Positions 1-13,725 of a DNA stretch of 64,000 nucleotides are shown one piece after another (the first letter of the stretch is position 1; each line of letters opens with the position of its first letter). This stretch comes from Enoplolaimus lenunculus. Taxonomy: Eukaryota; Nematoda; Enoplea; Enoplida; Thoracostomopsidae. A model generated the notes under the pieces. The model had not been told where the DNA came from. It searched no databases and saw nothing but the letters and a program-made list of their open reading frames with translations. Where the stretch lies: NCBI GenBank assembly GCA_030248215.1, contig JASANG010003891.1:1-64000 (forward strand), in the 5' to 3' direction. A program made the position numbers and the translations under genes.

Positions 1-1834
1 GGTAAATACTTTGCATTATTAGCTTGCTAATTCTGACTAACTAAGTAATTAACCGCTATTAATGTAAAATTGAGCTTTACTTTGAAAGAGAACCTTTTGA
101 ATATTTAAACTATTATGTCACGCTTTAAGGTTATGTGCTGATTAAACAAAAGACTGTAGTCAATGCAGTGCTAGACTGAAGTAGTTAATAGTAACTTAAA
201 AGATCCTGAAGAAACTGTGCGTCGGTCAACAGTTAAAAGAAGGCCTTATTCGCAACGCGAGTTGTCCGCTTTTCAATGTTGTTTCAAAGTATTGGTTCTT
301 GGATCATATTACTACTTGAGCCAGACGCACCGAATAATTTTTGTCTCGTTTCTGGACTAATGTCAGAGGTATTAAGTTTTTCAAAAACCAACCAGTATAT
401 GTTTAGTAATCTTCACTTGGTGACCAGCTGTTGCCGCGTTCAAGAAGCAGGTAACAAGCGCCATTCAAAGGTGCAAGTTCATGCAGCAACAACTCTTGAT
501 ATGCTACTTATACGAAATACTTCTAGCTGCAAGTATTTTTAAACAAACATTCCTATTGTTCAACTAAACTCGCAGGGGCAAGTAAATCCAAGCGACTTGC
601 AGCTGCATTCACAGGTGTGAATTAATTAAATAGCATGAATTCCAGTGAATAATTTGCAGCTGCAAAAATCCAAAAAAGCACCTTTGCGACCAAAATTGCG
701 CGTGCAAGTTGCATGTGCAAATTTTTGCTTCAAAAAATTGCACGTGTGGATGGTGCTAATGTTGATTGTGTATTAGTTCTGGTATATGGGCCTCGTGCGT
801 TCTTACCAACCTAATCAGCCACTGACACGTGCATCTATAAATTACTCCTCCGTGAGGATTTTAACCTGTTCATGTGTATTGCAGATTTTTTTTCGCCAAA
901 TTGGGATTTACTTGACAAACGTGACACTTTAGATCAAGCGAATAAGTTACGTCTGATTTGGCTTTATTTCTCAGGCTTCCGCTTGGAAGGAACATAGGTT
1001 TACTGAATTTTAGGTAAAGACATTATTGCAAGATTCGCACCAGTGATGGGCGGTTTCGGTGTTTGTAACCGGTCTCGAGAAGTCTGGGGGATTCGGCTGG
1101 TCTCGGTTTCGATATCGCTTTCCTTGAGTCTCGTTGATTTGCAAATCGAGACGAAAGAAGTGATAGAGCGATAAACAATTGGTAATAGCTGAGCTATTTT
1201 GAGTTGATTGAAAGGATGCAGCAATGTTTTGCGCATATTTTGGACTAAATGTATATACGTGATCCAGGGTGCAGCCAGAAATAATAACCTCGACAATCGC
1301 CGAAAATAAAATGAAAGTGTAAAATACAGCAGTTAAAGTGAATACCTATCCCAGTAATATTGCAAAAAAGAAAATTAAAATGAATTTTTCGGCGAAGTGT
1401 ATTTTTCATTTTACGTTTCCCGTAATTTTTTTCAAATTCCGGCTCCGGTAACTTGTAATTCCGGTTTCAACCTGATGTGAACCACTAAAAATTGGGTACT
1501 TGTTTAATTCATTTAACACTATTGCTGTCTTAATTTTTATTTTCGGTGATGGTATGGTTAAAAATTTACCGAGACCGAAACCAAAAATCTCGGTCTCGGA
1601 TGGTTGGATCTCGGTCTCGCTTTTTTGACCGAGACCGCCAGCTTAAATTTGCAATTACAGCGTGAGCGTGCAGGGTTGCGCTTAGCGCCCCCGAACCCCC
1701 AATTACTCGGTAGGTCAAGAAAGGACCCGGCGCTGAAGAACAAACAATTTTATAAGCTTGACATTGCCTTTTCGAAAGTAAAAAGTTTAGAAGTTACTGA
1801 TCTCTTATAGCTAACATAACGATTTAGCATTTCA
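1..1834. other. Upstream stretch with no recognised gene
   Basis: No exon could be supported here. From about 1041 a segment begins with CAGTGATGGGC, a typical hAT-type terminus, and 1560-1640 carries repeated 'accgagaccg' words. I could not find a matching opposite terminus, so this may be a truncated non-autonomous element. The 88-codon open frame at 276-542 has no recognisable features and no convincing splice context. Confidence 0.4.
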
Positions 1835-4800
1835 ATGGAGCTTTTCCCTATTTCAAAAATCAAACGGTTAATGAGAACTGACCCCGATATTACGATTGTG
1901 ACAGCAGAAGCAGTTCAGCTTATGTCGGAATCTGTGGGTAAGTTTAACTGTTTAAGCTTAGCCATAATAAAACTAGGGATGTACCGATACCAAAATTTTT
2001 GCCGATGTTGGTTTTTGTTTTGACACTATGCCGATATCGATGCCAAAGCAGAGGCCTATTCCAATTTTAATACACGATACTAAAAGAACAGATAAAATAG
2101 AACATTACATCATTATAAAAGCAAGAACTTAAACACTATCAACCGTAAAAGATTGTAATTTTTATGAGAACTGTTCATTTCAATTAATTTTTTTCAAACA
2201 CAATGACCAAAGAGATAACAATTGTCCTGATTAGACGTACCGATTTAACGCCGACGGGTGAAGTTGATACCATTATTACTCACTGTTATGCGCAAAAAGT
2301 ATCGGCAAAGAATCGGTTCTGATGCCGCTTAATCGGTACATTCCTACCCAAAAGAAGGTGAATTCTAGTGGCAAGTTAGGTGTTGCTTGCTCATTTAGCT
2401 ATAATTTATCGGTTGCATAATTATAAACCTATGCTCTTGCTGCTATGAGCTGAAGTATTGCGTCTTGCATTGCATTTATGGTCAAAGTTTATATATACGT
2501 ATAGTTCTTCATATCTAAATAATGTTTTAACAGGTATTGTTCCTACGAGATTTTGGTAATAACGTCGCTATGGCTGCTTCTGCTTCAAAGCGTAAAACTA
2601 TTCGATATAGTGATATTGGTATGTTCAAACTATGGCGGTTTCATGTTCCATTAGTTTTTTGTTTTAGCATTCTTGTTAAAATTCTATTCATGTGTGGTAT
2701 ATATCAACTTTTCTATAAATCGGCCAAAAGACTTAACCGAGTTTTTAAGGCAATCTGCAAGTTTTTAGCCCATGATTTTTACCGTTTTTCCCGTTGATTC
2801 AGGTTTTCAGGAAAAACCAACCCTGATTGATATATCGGGAATTTGTAAAATGCAAGGTTCGGATTCAACAAATTAGCAATGAATTCGAATCCTGATTATA
2901 CCTGCAATCATAAGCGAAATTGGTTTCAAAGAATTCGGACCGGAATCGGCAGGGGCTAGACCGAAAGATACTTGCAAATTGAGACCGGAACAGGAAACGG
3001 ACCTGGAGCTGTTACAAAATTCTTAAACGCTCTGTTTACTGAATTGAATGACTTTTATGTTAGATAAAAAGGCTTTACTGATGAAAATTTAATTATTCCC
3101 CACGCGGAACCGGAATTTCCGGTCGAACCCTTGAAATATTGACTTTGTATGCGCCCTAAATTACACACCTACAGACATCGTAAAAGCAGGGTGCGACCGG
3201 ATATCCGGCTCCTGTTTACTATCCGGCAAAAAACCCGCGTCCGGTATCCGGTATAAACCTACTCGATTTCGGTGATGATTTCGTAAATCTCAAATTATTG
3301 CAAATTACATTGTGAGATGTTATGTTTTCAGTCCAGTTACATGTAAGTATACAGTATTGGTTTAAACCAGTATTTATTGCATGTGGTTAAGGCAGCGATT
3401 CGGATTTTATTATCCAACCAAACTAATTATTTGCAGTATTTTCCAGCAATAGGACACGCTCCTTATATAAACGCAATATTCCGTTTACTAAAGATAAATT
3501 AACATTTACTGACGCATTAACGTGCGAAAAATTGATTTATTTTAAAACCATTCTATCCGGTTAACATCCAGTTCCGGTAAAAAATCACTATCCGGACCTG
3601 GTTCCGGTATCCAGTTTTTTGCAATCAGGTCGCACCCTGTGTAAAAGGTAATTCGTTATGTTTCACGTATGATGCAACTGAAATATTTTTCACCGTCATG
3701 TTCTGTTCTTTATTTTTTCGCCGAAGTTTTCTAGATATATTCGTTATGGTGTGGTAATTGTTGGCTAATATATACGTAGTTGAACGATGGACAATGGCTA
3801 TTAAGTCGAACGTATTGGACTCTATTCTCTGAGAAAGTGTGAATAGTTTTTAAATGGTTTTTTCGTGCTAAGATCAGTGCGAACGCACACCCTTAGCGTG
3901 TTTTTTTTTGAAAAAAACAAGTCCCGAGTTTTGTTCTTAACATTGGCATTATGAAAACTAACTTACGATTTTAGAAGCGCGTCGAAGGAGTCGAAGCGGA
4001 CTACATTTTTATAAAATTGTTAATATTTTTGTTTTTCCAGAGTACTGCATCAAAAACTTCAATCAATACGAGTTTCTTGATGGTATGTAAGTAGCCTGAG
4101 ATGGGAGACTTGGTGTAAGTTAAAGCAAAGGCATGTTTTTACTGGTTCTCCTCTTGTTTACTGGCAGGTCAGCTCAGGAATTAGAATTGCGACATTTACG
4201 GTCAGTTACCAATAGCGATGTGCCGACTTTTGCCGATGTTGATGCCTATGCCGGTTTATTTCGAAAATATGCTGAAGGTGTATAATTTTATGAGAACGGT
4301 TTGTTTCAAGTTATTTTTTTCAAACACAAACGCAAGGGAGATAACAGTTTACCTGATCAGAAGCTCTGATGTGTTATGTGCAAAAAGTATTTGCAAAGAA
4401 TCGAGAATTTTCTTGCACCACCGATGCCGATACTCACGAAAAGTGCCGATTATTCACTGCTTTCGAAAGTCTGAAACTTGATATTATTACGATTCTGCAT
4501 ATTTAAAATAAAAAATGAGGCATTTAAACTTTCAGATTTATATGCAAATATGATTGCGTAGAGACTTTATAATTATTTTCCTGTATACGATTTGTATGAT
4601 TTCCTACTTTGATCATGATCTTGTTTATTTTCAGTTGTAACTTCAGGAGCGCTTGACAGCTGGGATGAAGTTGATGATGTTGGTAATGACAATGTCAACT
4701 CTGAGTTGACCGGCATGGCACAAGGAACTGTACGGAAACGTTCTAGGTTATCACACGTAGCGACATTAGATACGGTGGACGAAAATCAAGGTTAGTACTT

Positions 4801-7800
4801 GATGTCTTTAGTTTCTGTTGCGTTTGACCTGAATGGGAATCTGCCGCTCATGCTTCAAAACTACTTGTCTTTATATATCGAAATTTTTTGGGTATTGTCT
4901 AAGTATTGCAACACAAGCTAAAAGACATTGGATTTCCCATCTTGGAGGATGCAACATTACATCATTATAAATGCGGAGGCTTAAACCTGTAACAGCTATA
5001 TATAATAATTTTATTTGAAAGGTTCATTTTAATTAATTTTTTCAAACATAAACGCAAGAAAGGTAACTGTTTCTTTGATCAAGCGCACCTATATATATGC
5101 CAACAAGTGAAATAGATAGCACTCAACTCACAGATAGCAAAGAATCTGCAATTTTTTGCAGTGCCGATGTCGATATTCACAAAAAGGGCCGATGATTACC
5201 GATGCCGTACCTGTGTACGTAAACTATATAGATGAAAACGTATCAAAGCCTGAACTTCTTCACTTACCCGGAAATGTAGTCGCAACAAAATGTTCAAAAT
5301 GTTAAAGACGCTCACTTGTAGAAAGCAGTTTTATGAAGTTCGGGACCACCACAGTAAATATCCGATAGGTTTATACCGGATACGGATATCGGTTTTTGCC
5401 GGATATTAAACTAGATCTGAACATACAGTCGCAGACTGATTAGTTTTAGAGCCGTTTTGTTTTACCACAAAACAGCAATACATAGTTCAGACATCGACCA
5501 GATATCCGGTTCCTTTTTAATATCCGGCAAACAATCGACATCTTTATCCGGTATAAACCTACCGGATATCTGATATTTGCGGTTGTGGTTCTAAATATAA
5601 AACCGCTTTGTACGTGTCGAAATAGTAGATATTTTGCGGACACTGACATTGAATAAAAAAACCATGCCAAAAACTTCAAATCTGATTGGAATACGTAGAC
5701 ATTTTTACAGAAAACATAATAAGTAGGGTTCCAAGCACAATAAAATTGAGCTGAAATCGGAACTGGGTTTGACTTTTAATATGTTTAGGTTTTCTTATTA
5801 TTCAGAATCAATGGTAAAACCAAGACAGTATTATTTCTTTTCTGCAGTGCGTGCTTGCTGTATATTTTCTTTCTGAATGTATACAGTTCTTAAAAGGTGA
5901 CACAGCAATTGGTCGTTTTCGCTTCTTTTTATTGCTTCAAAATAATGTGGACCAGGGTTTTTTCAAATCCCAAGGTGTGCTAATTAATGTGCAAAATAAA
6001 ATCAAGGTGTGCAAAATTAAGTCTAGGTGTGCTGAATGCAGGACTGGTTATAACGGCGAATCAACGCCAATTATGATGAATCATTCTATGCGCTACGTAT
6101 TGCACGGTGAAACCCTAATCCGAGTACGATCAGAATATGACTCAATACACCTTCCGATTTTGTCTAACTAATTTATGTTTCTCTTCATACAATAAAAGGT
6201 GTTTTCAATTTTTGTTCCACTGTAAGGTGTGCAAATTAATGTGAAAAATTAAGTCTAGGTGTTAAAATTAAGTTTAAGTGTGCAACAGCACATTATTTTG
6301 CACAAAAAACCCTGATGTGAACAGTAAAGTGCGTTTACATGTAATAGATTGTTTTCTGACATTTTCGTTCAAAGCAGAAGTAATGTCAGCGAAAATTCTC
6401 TCCTACTCAAGGTTTTTCCCAGATGGGAACCGAAGTCCCAGTTAGAACACGTTAGTCAGCATGGCTACAACAGGAACTGTATTTCACAAGAAGCGTGAAT
6501 AGGAATAGGAACTCATTTATTATCCGAAACAGGAGATTGCAACTTTACTGCACAATCAAATTACTACTAACTGACTATAGTTCAAAGTAAAACATGTTGT
6601 TCATAAATTTTGTGCGTTTTCACAAGCCAATTTTCAAACGTCAACAGAACGCGTCGAATTGTGTAAAATAAGCAGAATCTGTAGACGAAGCCTAAGTTGT
6701 CAAATGAACTTGAGTTTGGAAAATATTGTTGAGACGTAAATAAATTATTAATTTTAAGCTTATTCTTCAAAATTTGCCACAGAACAGTAATTCAGGTTTC
6801 TGCGTCTTTCGCCGCCGGAACATGAATTGAATTTTTGCAGGAATTCCGGCCGGAATGGAAATTTTGTTTGCACCCTGCTAGTCAGTTTGAACACAAAATG
6901 TCCAGTTTAACATATTTAGCCTTTTAATTTTTTGATGCCATCTCTGGAGCCCACGGGTTATGTTGGGAAAAAAATCGCAGGCGAATCTCACAGCTAGTAG
7001 TTATATGCAGACCCGTAGTCAACTAACCTAGCTAGAAATGGGGCTAAAAATTTTCAGCAGAGTGATACAAGGGGTTTCAATCACTTACAAGCAAGGTTTA
7101 AAATTTTCTGGCGGGGTAACCATCAGGGTCCAATTTTAGGATTTGTCGTGGAAGAATTCGTTGTCGGATCCGGCTTTTAATTCTTAAAAACTCCGTGTCC
7201 TGGTCTGCAAACCCTGTCTATAATACACAGAATCTTGGTTGTAACAGTGTGCAACCGAATATCCTGCACTGGTGTAAGTTGCTGGATATTTAGTGCTAAA
7301 AAGTATGTCATAACTATGACCACAATTACCGTGTGTGTTAGTGTTTTTTGTATGAGACGACAGAACTTACCATGTCAGGGAACGCAGTAATATCGCGAAA
7401 CAAAAGAAACAAATCAGGTACGCAGCACGAAAAATCTCAAGATGTCTTGGATAGAAAGCCATATTTAAAAAAGATATCACAAATCTTATTGTTGGTTCAT
7501 GGGAAGATCTTAGAAATAAAAAATTTTCTCACGTACTGTTAGATTGTGAATTGTCAAGTACACCTATATATGGAAAGCAATGTACGGATTGCAGGGATCC
7601 AACTTAAAATACACTCCTCGTCGACCCTCTTGGAATCGAATGAAAACAGTTTATTTTATAGATTTCGACGCGCTGAGCTCTAGTACCATTTTTAAGACTG
7701 CAGGTGTTCATGACTTATCTTACCGTTAACTGCAACGTAAAGCACAAAGTGGCCGGCATGCAACCAGAGGCCTAGCCAGAATTTTGGAATGGAAGCCACG

Positions 7801-8343
7801 TTTTGTGAACTATTTTCCATTAAATTTCTAGTGGGCCCTTATTCCGTACCTCCGTCCAAACGCCAACCAAATTTGAATAACGAATAAACCTGGTAAAGCT
7901 TATACTTTACGAACATATGTGTGATAGGTACTTCCTTCATATCTGCGCGTCAAGGTCTAAAGGATAAGCAACTTTTCGTTAAATTCCTAGGGTTCCCGAT
8001 TTCGTACCTCCGCCGTTGTTCACCAGGTTTCGTGTCTCATGCCCTAGCCAGCTCACCGTGCTAGGGGCTAAACAAATTTTTAGGAGGGGCATATAAAGGG
8101 CTTCGTTAACTTACAACAGTTTTTTTCATTATGCATTTCATTAACGAATATACTGTGCGACGAGTAATAAACGTACTTGTTTTACTTCATTTACACATAA
8201 TATTAAACATATACGCGTGTGTTTTCAAACATCTTCCACTATTTGTGGCGTTCGGCTGTTTATTTTGTGTTGTATATATAAACATTTATGAAATACATAA
8301 ATAAACAAACGACTTAGTGATGTGCCTCCGTGGCGCAATCGGC

Positions 8344-8380
<37 letters not shown>

Positions 8381-10910
8381 GAGCCCACCCGGGGGCGGTC
8401 GTTTTTACTCAGATAAGAAAGAACGGGTCACTGTGTAGGTACGGCATAGGAAGATTGTTTTGTCAATTGAACTTAACGTGGAATATATACAATACTTTCC
8501 AACTTGGTTTAACCCGTCTGGATTTTCAAATTAAACCCAACTAGTAAATGTCACCATTTTGAAGTTAGTACGCTGATTACTTTGTAGACAGAGTTTAAAA
8601 ACTAGGCGTCCGGTGTCATTGTATTTTCCCATATATCTAAGTGGACTTTAACTGCTACATTGGGCATAGTTTGCGAATTATTTACACATGAACTGCATTT
8701 TACAGGAACATGAATTCATTTTTACCGTAACAGAACCAGTATCCGGAACGGTATCATGACAATTCGTCGACCCGACAGGTCGTCGACCGACTACTTGTAT
8801 TCTAAAATTTCATCGACTCGACAATTCGTCGTCCATCATTATGTGTAAGCTTACGGTTGGGCTTAGGATTACGCTTAAACTTATTTATAGGTTTTTTGGA
8901 CATGTTGGGCGACAAGTTGTAGTTGACGAATTGTCGTAGATTCATCTGCAATACCAATTGCAAATATATTATACCACGGAATTACTGCTAATTGAGTATA
9001 GTTCAAAACAAAATATGCTGTTCATCCAATTTTTTGCGTTTTCAATAGCCAGTTTTTCAAGTTATGCAAAAACATATATCGAATATTTAAAAATTGAGGA
9101 AAAAATGCTGAACTTGAACAACGTTTTTGAGACGTCAGTTTCATATTTTCAAGTTACTTTTGCACAATTCCCCACAAAACTGTACAAGTTCCGATTCCTG
9201 CGTCTTTCAACACCGAAACTGGAACAAACTTTTGCAGGAATTCCGACCGGACAGGAATTCCGGTTGAACCCTGGTCCCTGGTATATGCTTATACTAAGTC
9301 AGACCTTGTCTAGATCTATGCATTGTGCCGCAGGGCGCGACCGGATTTTAATTTACCAGATAGCAGAACCGGACAATGAATTTTTACCGTGACCGGTTAT
9401 TATCCGGATATAGCTTCTTAGTTTGTACACTGTTGGGTATATGTTTTTAATACAGTGTGGAAAACTTGAGCTTCATGATTTGCCCGGACATGGAATAAAA
9501 CGTGTCCACTTATCAAAAGCAGTGTGTGGTATTTGGCACCACAACAGGAAATACCCGGTATCCGGTTTGTTTTTACCGAACAGGATACGGATGTCGTTTT
9601 TCCCGGATATTATATAGATCGGAACCAGATATCCGGTCGTACCCAGATTGGCTGACTAACTCCATACAATGTTTGTTAATGCTTGCAAAGAACTCTATAG
9701 TAAACGCATAGTTTCAACGCTCACCAAGAAATAGTTTCGTTTTGAAAGCCATCACGGACTTGTTCGAACTAAACCTGCAGCAACTTCCTCGATGCACATC
9801 GTATTTGACATTAAGTGGTACCGCAAACAGACCATTCAGTTATTAATAAATTCAAGCGGTGTAAGCGCCAGTTTAATAACGATTTCTTTAAAATACTTAC
9901 TAACTATCAATTACTAATTAACATTTGCTTGAGCTGGCAATTACAGATTATATACTTTTTGTTTTAGACGAAACAATGGAACGCGAAATTAGCAATTTGG
10001 ATGTTTGTGCCAAATCTGGTAGCGATGAGAAAAACATTGAATGTGCGGACTGTGATAAAAATGAGTTAACAGCGGTATGTTTTTATCATGTAATCATATC
10101 TATATAATTAAAGCTACCACACCATTGATACATATTTGGGCGTCGTTCCAATTCCAACCCAAAATAAACTTTCAGGGGTATTATTACTGATGTCGATTCC
10201 AATTTCAATATTCGATATTAAAAGAACTACGACTTAACTACCATAAACGATTATAACATGAGAACAGCTCATTTCAATTAATTTTTTCAAACCCAAACTC
10301 AAAAGAGATCATTTCCTTGATCAGATGCACTGATATACACCAACAAGTGAAATGGATAGCATTCCAACGCATTGTTAAATGCAAAACGTATTTGCAATAT
10401 CACGGGCACCGGAAGTGTGAGAGGAGCAGAGGGGGCACTTGCCCCCCCCCCCCCCAGTTCAGATTGGCGGGTTTTTCATCAATCGACACACCACCATTTC
10501 GTATAAACATCGGTGAGAATTTGCATACATACGTTAGGTTATACGTATAGGTTTTAACGTAAGGATTCTTGCCGTTGCACTGCCACATATGCTTTGAGAT
10601 GATGGTGTTAGAATTCTTGCAACCACTATGACTGATAAAAGCTATATCTTTTGGATTGCAGAGTATATAATTATGCTTCATATGATATGCGCTAAAGTGC
10701 TTGTGAATATACATTTTCAATGTTAATACGAGAAAAGCGTCGGGTTAGAAAATGTGAACTGCAATAATCTAACTTTTCTGGTTTCTCATACAGACGGAAA
10801 ACGATACTGCCAGTGCTGTTTCGATCAGCCGAACAGATGATAACGAACTAAGCAACGAACGGTGCAGCAACGCGTTACGATCTCTTTCGCAATTTCAGTA
10901 CTCAGAATGA
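1835..10910 (+). CDS. Histone-fold protein, POLE4/CHRAC1/NF-YC type (6 exons, about 201 aa)
   Basis: Exons: 1835-1933 (or 1936), 2534-2618, 4041-4082, 4635-4790, 9968-10074, 10794-10910 (TGA). Junctions after exon 2 have phases 1, 1, 1, 0 and all match. Residues 4-78 form a CBF/NF-Y-type histone fold: FPISKIKRLMRTDPDIT, then the long second helix, then KRKTIRYSDI and FNQYEFLDVV. POLE4 reads LPLARVKALVKADPDVT and KRKTLQRRDL in these places. Such proteins pair with a second histone-fold subunit in DNA polymerase epsilon, CHRAC or NF-Y/NC2 complexes, in the nucleus. The C-terminal 120 residues are acidic and serine-rich, as in CHRAC1 and NC2-alpha. The reading frame across intron 1 is awkward (see findings). 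POLE4 is the closest match by eye; CHRAC1 or DRAP1 cannot be excluded. Introns 1, 2 and 4 carry many inverted-repeat elements. Confidence 0.72.
1974..2346. mobile_element. Non-autonomous inverted-repeat element, TIR TAGGGATGTACCGAT
   Basis: The termini TAGGGATGTACCGAT and ATCGGTACATTCCTA are inverted repeats around 373 bases with no coding capacity. A shared internal segment (AGAGATAACA preceded by TTTCAAACACAA) recurs near 4290-4345, 5015-5075 and 10258-10320, marking at least three further diverged copies in this gene's introns. The termini look hAT-like; no target duplication is visible here. Confidence 0.6.
3187..3639. mobile_element. hAT-like MITE, TIR CAGGGTGCGACC
   Basis: The element opens with CAGGGTGCGACCGGATATCC and closes with GGTCGCACCCTG. 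It is flanked by CGTAAAAG and TGTAAAAG, an 8-base target duplication with one mismatch, which fits the hAT superfamily. The interior is rich in 'tatccgg' words. Diverged copies or fragments occur at 9331-9646, about 5345-5615, 23970-24060, 45560-45640 and 46050-46155. No transposase is present. Confidence 0.65.
8324..8397 (+). tRNA. tRNA-Asn(GUU): tRNA-Asn (anticodon GUU)
   Basis: A complete cloverleaf can be drawn. The acceptor arm GCCTCCG pairs with CGGGGGC, including one T-G pair. The anticodon stem TTCGG/CCGAA encloses CTGTTAA, so the anticodon is GTT. The T arm is GGTGG, TTCGAGC, CCACC. The discriminator base is G. A run of five T follows at 8401-8405, a normal polymerase III stop. There is no intron and no broken pair, so it looks functional. 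It lies in intron 4 of the histone-fold gene on the same strand. Confidence 0.95.
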
Positions 10911-11299
10911 AACTTAACATTCTTCAACTCAGTTCTTGGAGACATTTCTTTTATTGGCTTTTAAACTGTTTTTGGGAAATAATATTTTGTCTCAATCGTA
11001 TTTTCGAAATAGAATGTCTAGCGTCGCACAGCCAATTTTTGTGCAGCATTTCGGTTCAGTTTTTAAACCACAACACGGTTTAGGTACATCGTATGAAACG
11101 TATTTATTATACGGCAACATCAAAAGTTGCTGTAAACGTGCGTGAGCCCACGAAACAACAATTCTAAAAACACTCGAATATTTTTGGAAGATAGAGAATC
11201 TGTACTCCTTTAGGAATTACACGGATGGTTCAAACGTTGTTTTCTACTGTTTCGTAAAATATCGCAAAAGTGCTAGTCATTGATGACGACAATCGAAGT

Positions 11300-11830
11300 A
11301 CTTTAGGAATTTTTCAGCTGTTTCTGTGAAATATCACAAAAGTTCCAGCCATAGATGCCGGCAAATCAAGGAATTTATTTTTGTTGTTATATGCAATTTG
11401 TGTTTTGGGTTGGGTGTTTTGGTAAAATCGCAAACGTGCTAGCCGTGGATGCAGACAAGCGATTTAGGAATTTTTCAGCTGTTCTGGTGAAATATCACAA
11501 AAGTTCCAGCCATAGATGCCGGCAAGGTCAAGGAATTTATATTTGTTGTTATATGCAATTTGTGTTTTGGTAAAATCGCAAACGTGCTAGCCGTGGATGC
11601 AGACAAGCGATTTAGGAATTTTTCAGCTGTTTCTGTGAAATATCACAAAAGTTCCAGCCATAGATGCCGGCAAGGTCAAGGAATTTATATTTGTTGTTAT
11701 ATGTAATTTGTGTTTTGGTAAAATCGCAAACGTGCTAGCCGTGGATGCAGTGTTTTGGTAAAATCGCAAACGTGCTAGCCGTGGATGCAGTGTTTTGGTA
11801 AAATCGCAAACGTGCTAGCCGTGGATGCAG
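11300..11830. repeat. Two-level tandem repeat (about 150-160 bp units, then 40-bp units)
   Basis: Three copies of a unit containing 'ttttcagctgtt' and 'agttccagccatagatgccgg' start near 11309, 11471 and 11619. The last part of that unit, beginning 'tgttttggtaaaatcgcaaa', is then repeated three times as an exact 40-base block at 11711-11750, 11751-11790 and 11791-11830. The array lies 400 bases past the stop codon of the histone-fold gene and may be part of its 3' end or just downstream. Confidence 0.85.
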
Positions 11831-12769
11831 TTATAATTTCCGAACTGAATCGCGTAAACAATGCAAAAGTCCTAACTGAATCGCGTAAACAATGCAAAAG
11901 TGCTGGCCATGGATGCCGACAAGCGAAGGAATATTTATATTTGTAGTTATATGCAATTTCCAAACTAAATCGTTCCCTTGTATGATGCTAGGATGACACC
12001 TAAACTTATCGACTACGGACCAGCACGTCTCTGTAGGTCGTACGTTTTGTATTTCACACACACGAATTTGTATAGTATTTGCCACACCAGTGTTATTAAA
12101 TAAAATATGTTTTCAGTTCTCGTCTGCGTGTGTAACGTCGATGTTTTAACTTAGACTGGGGTGTAGCCGGCTGTTGGTTTCCAGTGAGAAATTGGGGTTC
12201 GTTTTCGTTATAGAAGTACCGCAATTTGTGTTATGTTCAAAATTTCCTTGTTCATTTCGGATGTGCTGCAATTATTCGGTACAAATTGGACTAAGTTCAT
12301 TGGAAATCTTAAAGGATTTGGTTTCATTTGCTATTTTTTTAAATTTTTAGAAAGCCTAGAGACAAGCCGTTTGTACATGTTTTGTATAGTGAAAACTTGA
12401 AGTTATAAGGACCATAACTTTTATTCCGGTGGTCATGCAGTTGTAAACATGGTACCAGTGGACTCGGCGCTTAGAAATCTATAAAATAAACAGTTTCAGT
12501 AAATTCCTAGTGATCCAGATTCCGTACCTCCGCTCATAAGTATACTGTTTTCATTAAATGCCTACTTAAGGTGATCCTTATTCTGTACCTCATATTTCTT
12601 CTGTATTGTCAAAATATTCAAAAATGGCTAAACTAAACGCCATTTTTCACGATATAATTCCTTAGATTATTTTTAAAATGGTGGCCAATGTATAAATAAG
12701 GCAGGTGATAGTACATAGGTATATGCCTGAGGCAACTGCTAAGTGTAGAAATAAACGCAGCTAATATAT

Positions 12770-13560
12770 CTGGCTTCTCCACAGCGGGGGGGCAGCACTT
12801 TTCGAAGTTTTCATTTCCCCCGGCGAAAATTTTGCCGCCCCCCGGAAAGGCCCCAAAGCGATTTTTCGGCCGCCCACCAGCAAAATGCCACCCAGCAAAT
12901 TTTTTTGCTGGGGGGCCCCCAGGACTTTTCTAAGCCAAAAATTTTCAATGTTAAAACATAGACCTGAACTTTTTTGAGGCGGACATTCGGCAAAATGTGA
13001 TTTTATATTACGCTGAGTACTCATGATTTTTTAATAGCGTTACAAATACCGGTAGTAACTAGTACAATTCAATAATGAACTGAAAAAAGCGCAATTATAT
13101 AAAGACCGTTTCAGGGCATACAACATTCGAAAGTACCTTGCAGCAACAAGTTCAATCGGCCTGAGCCTTGTGATAAACTGAAGCTGTGACTAATATATAA
13201 AGTATATGTTAATCACAGTTTCAATTATAGATTATCTATATTTTATATAATTGTGCTTCTTTCAACTTCTGGTAAAGTTGTCAGTAATATTAGATAAAAT
13301 TATTGTATTAGCGTCTGCGGGGAATTTTTGTCATGTTGAGCGATGAGTAATCTTCAGTTGAGTTGGAAACACGATCTAGAATAAAAAATGGTCCAAAAAG
13401 TCGGCTTGCAAAATTTTAAGCCTGCCCCCAGGACCCCCAGATCATCTGGGGGCCCCCAGAAAAACTGCCCCCAGCAAAATTAGCTGCCCCCCAGGAAACT
13501 CCTGGGGGGGCCTCCCAGGAAAGGCCCCCAACGGAAATTTTCAAGCTGTGGAGAAGCCAG
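12770..13560. mobile_element. 791-bp inverted-repeat element, TIR CTGGCTTCTCCACAGC
   Basis: CTGGCTTCTCCACAGC at the left end is matched by GCTGTGGAGAAGCCAG at the right end. Both ends are followed inward by G/C homopolymer-rich segments (CCCCC/GGGGG words), so the element should fold back on itself. TATAT flanks both sides as a likely target duplication. There is no coding capacity. Confidence 0.75.
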
Positions 13561-13725
13561 TATATAGGTCAGGGCTTGCAGTCTCACAGAAAAACATTCC
13601 GCCCATGATCTTTACATGGGCCACATGCCCACATATTCTAAGCAGACTACACTGAAAGCTTTTAAGCATTAACTAGCGCGAAATATGGTCCTGCCGTCAT
13701 TATACATAGGTTAAAATGTTTTTGG

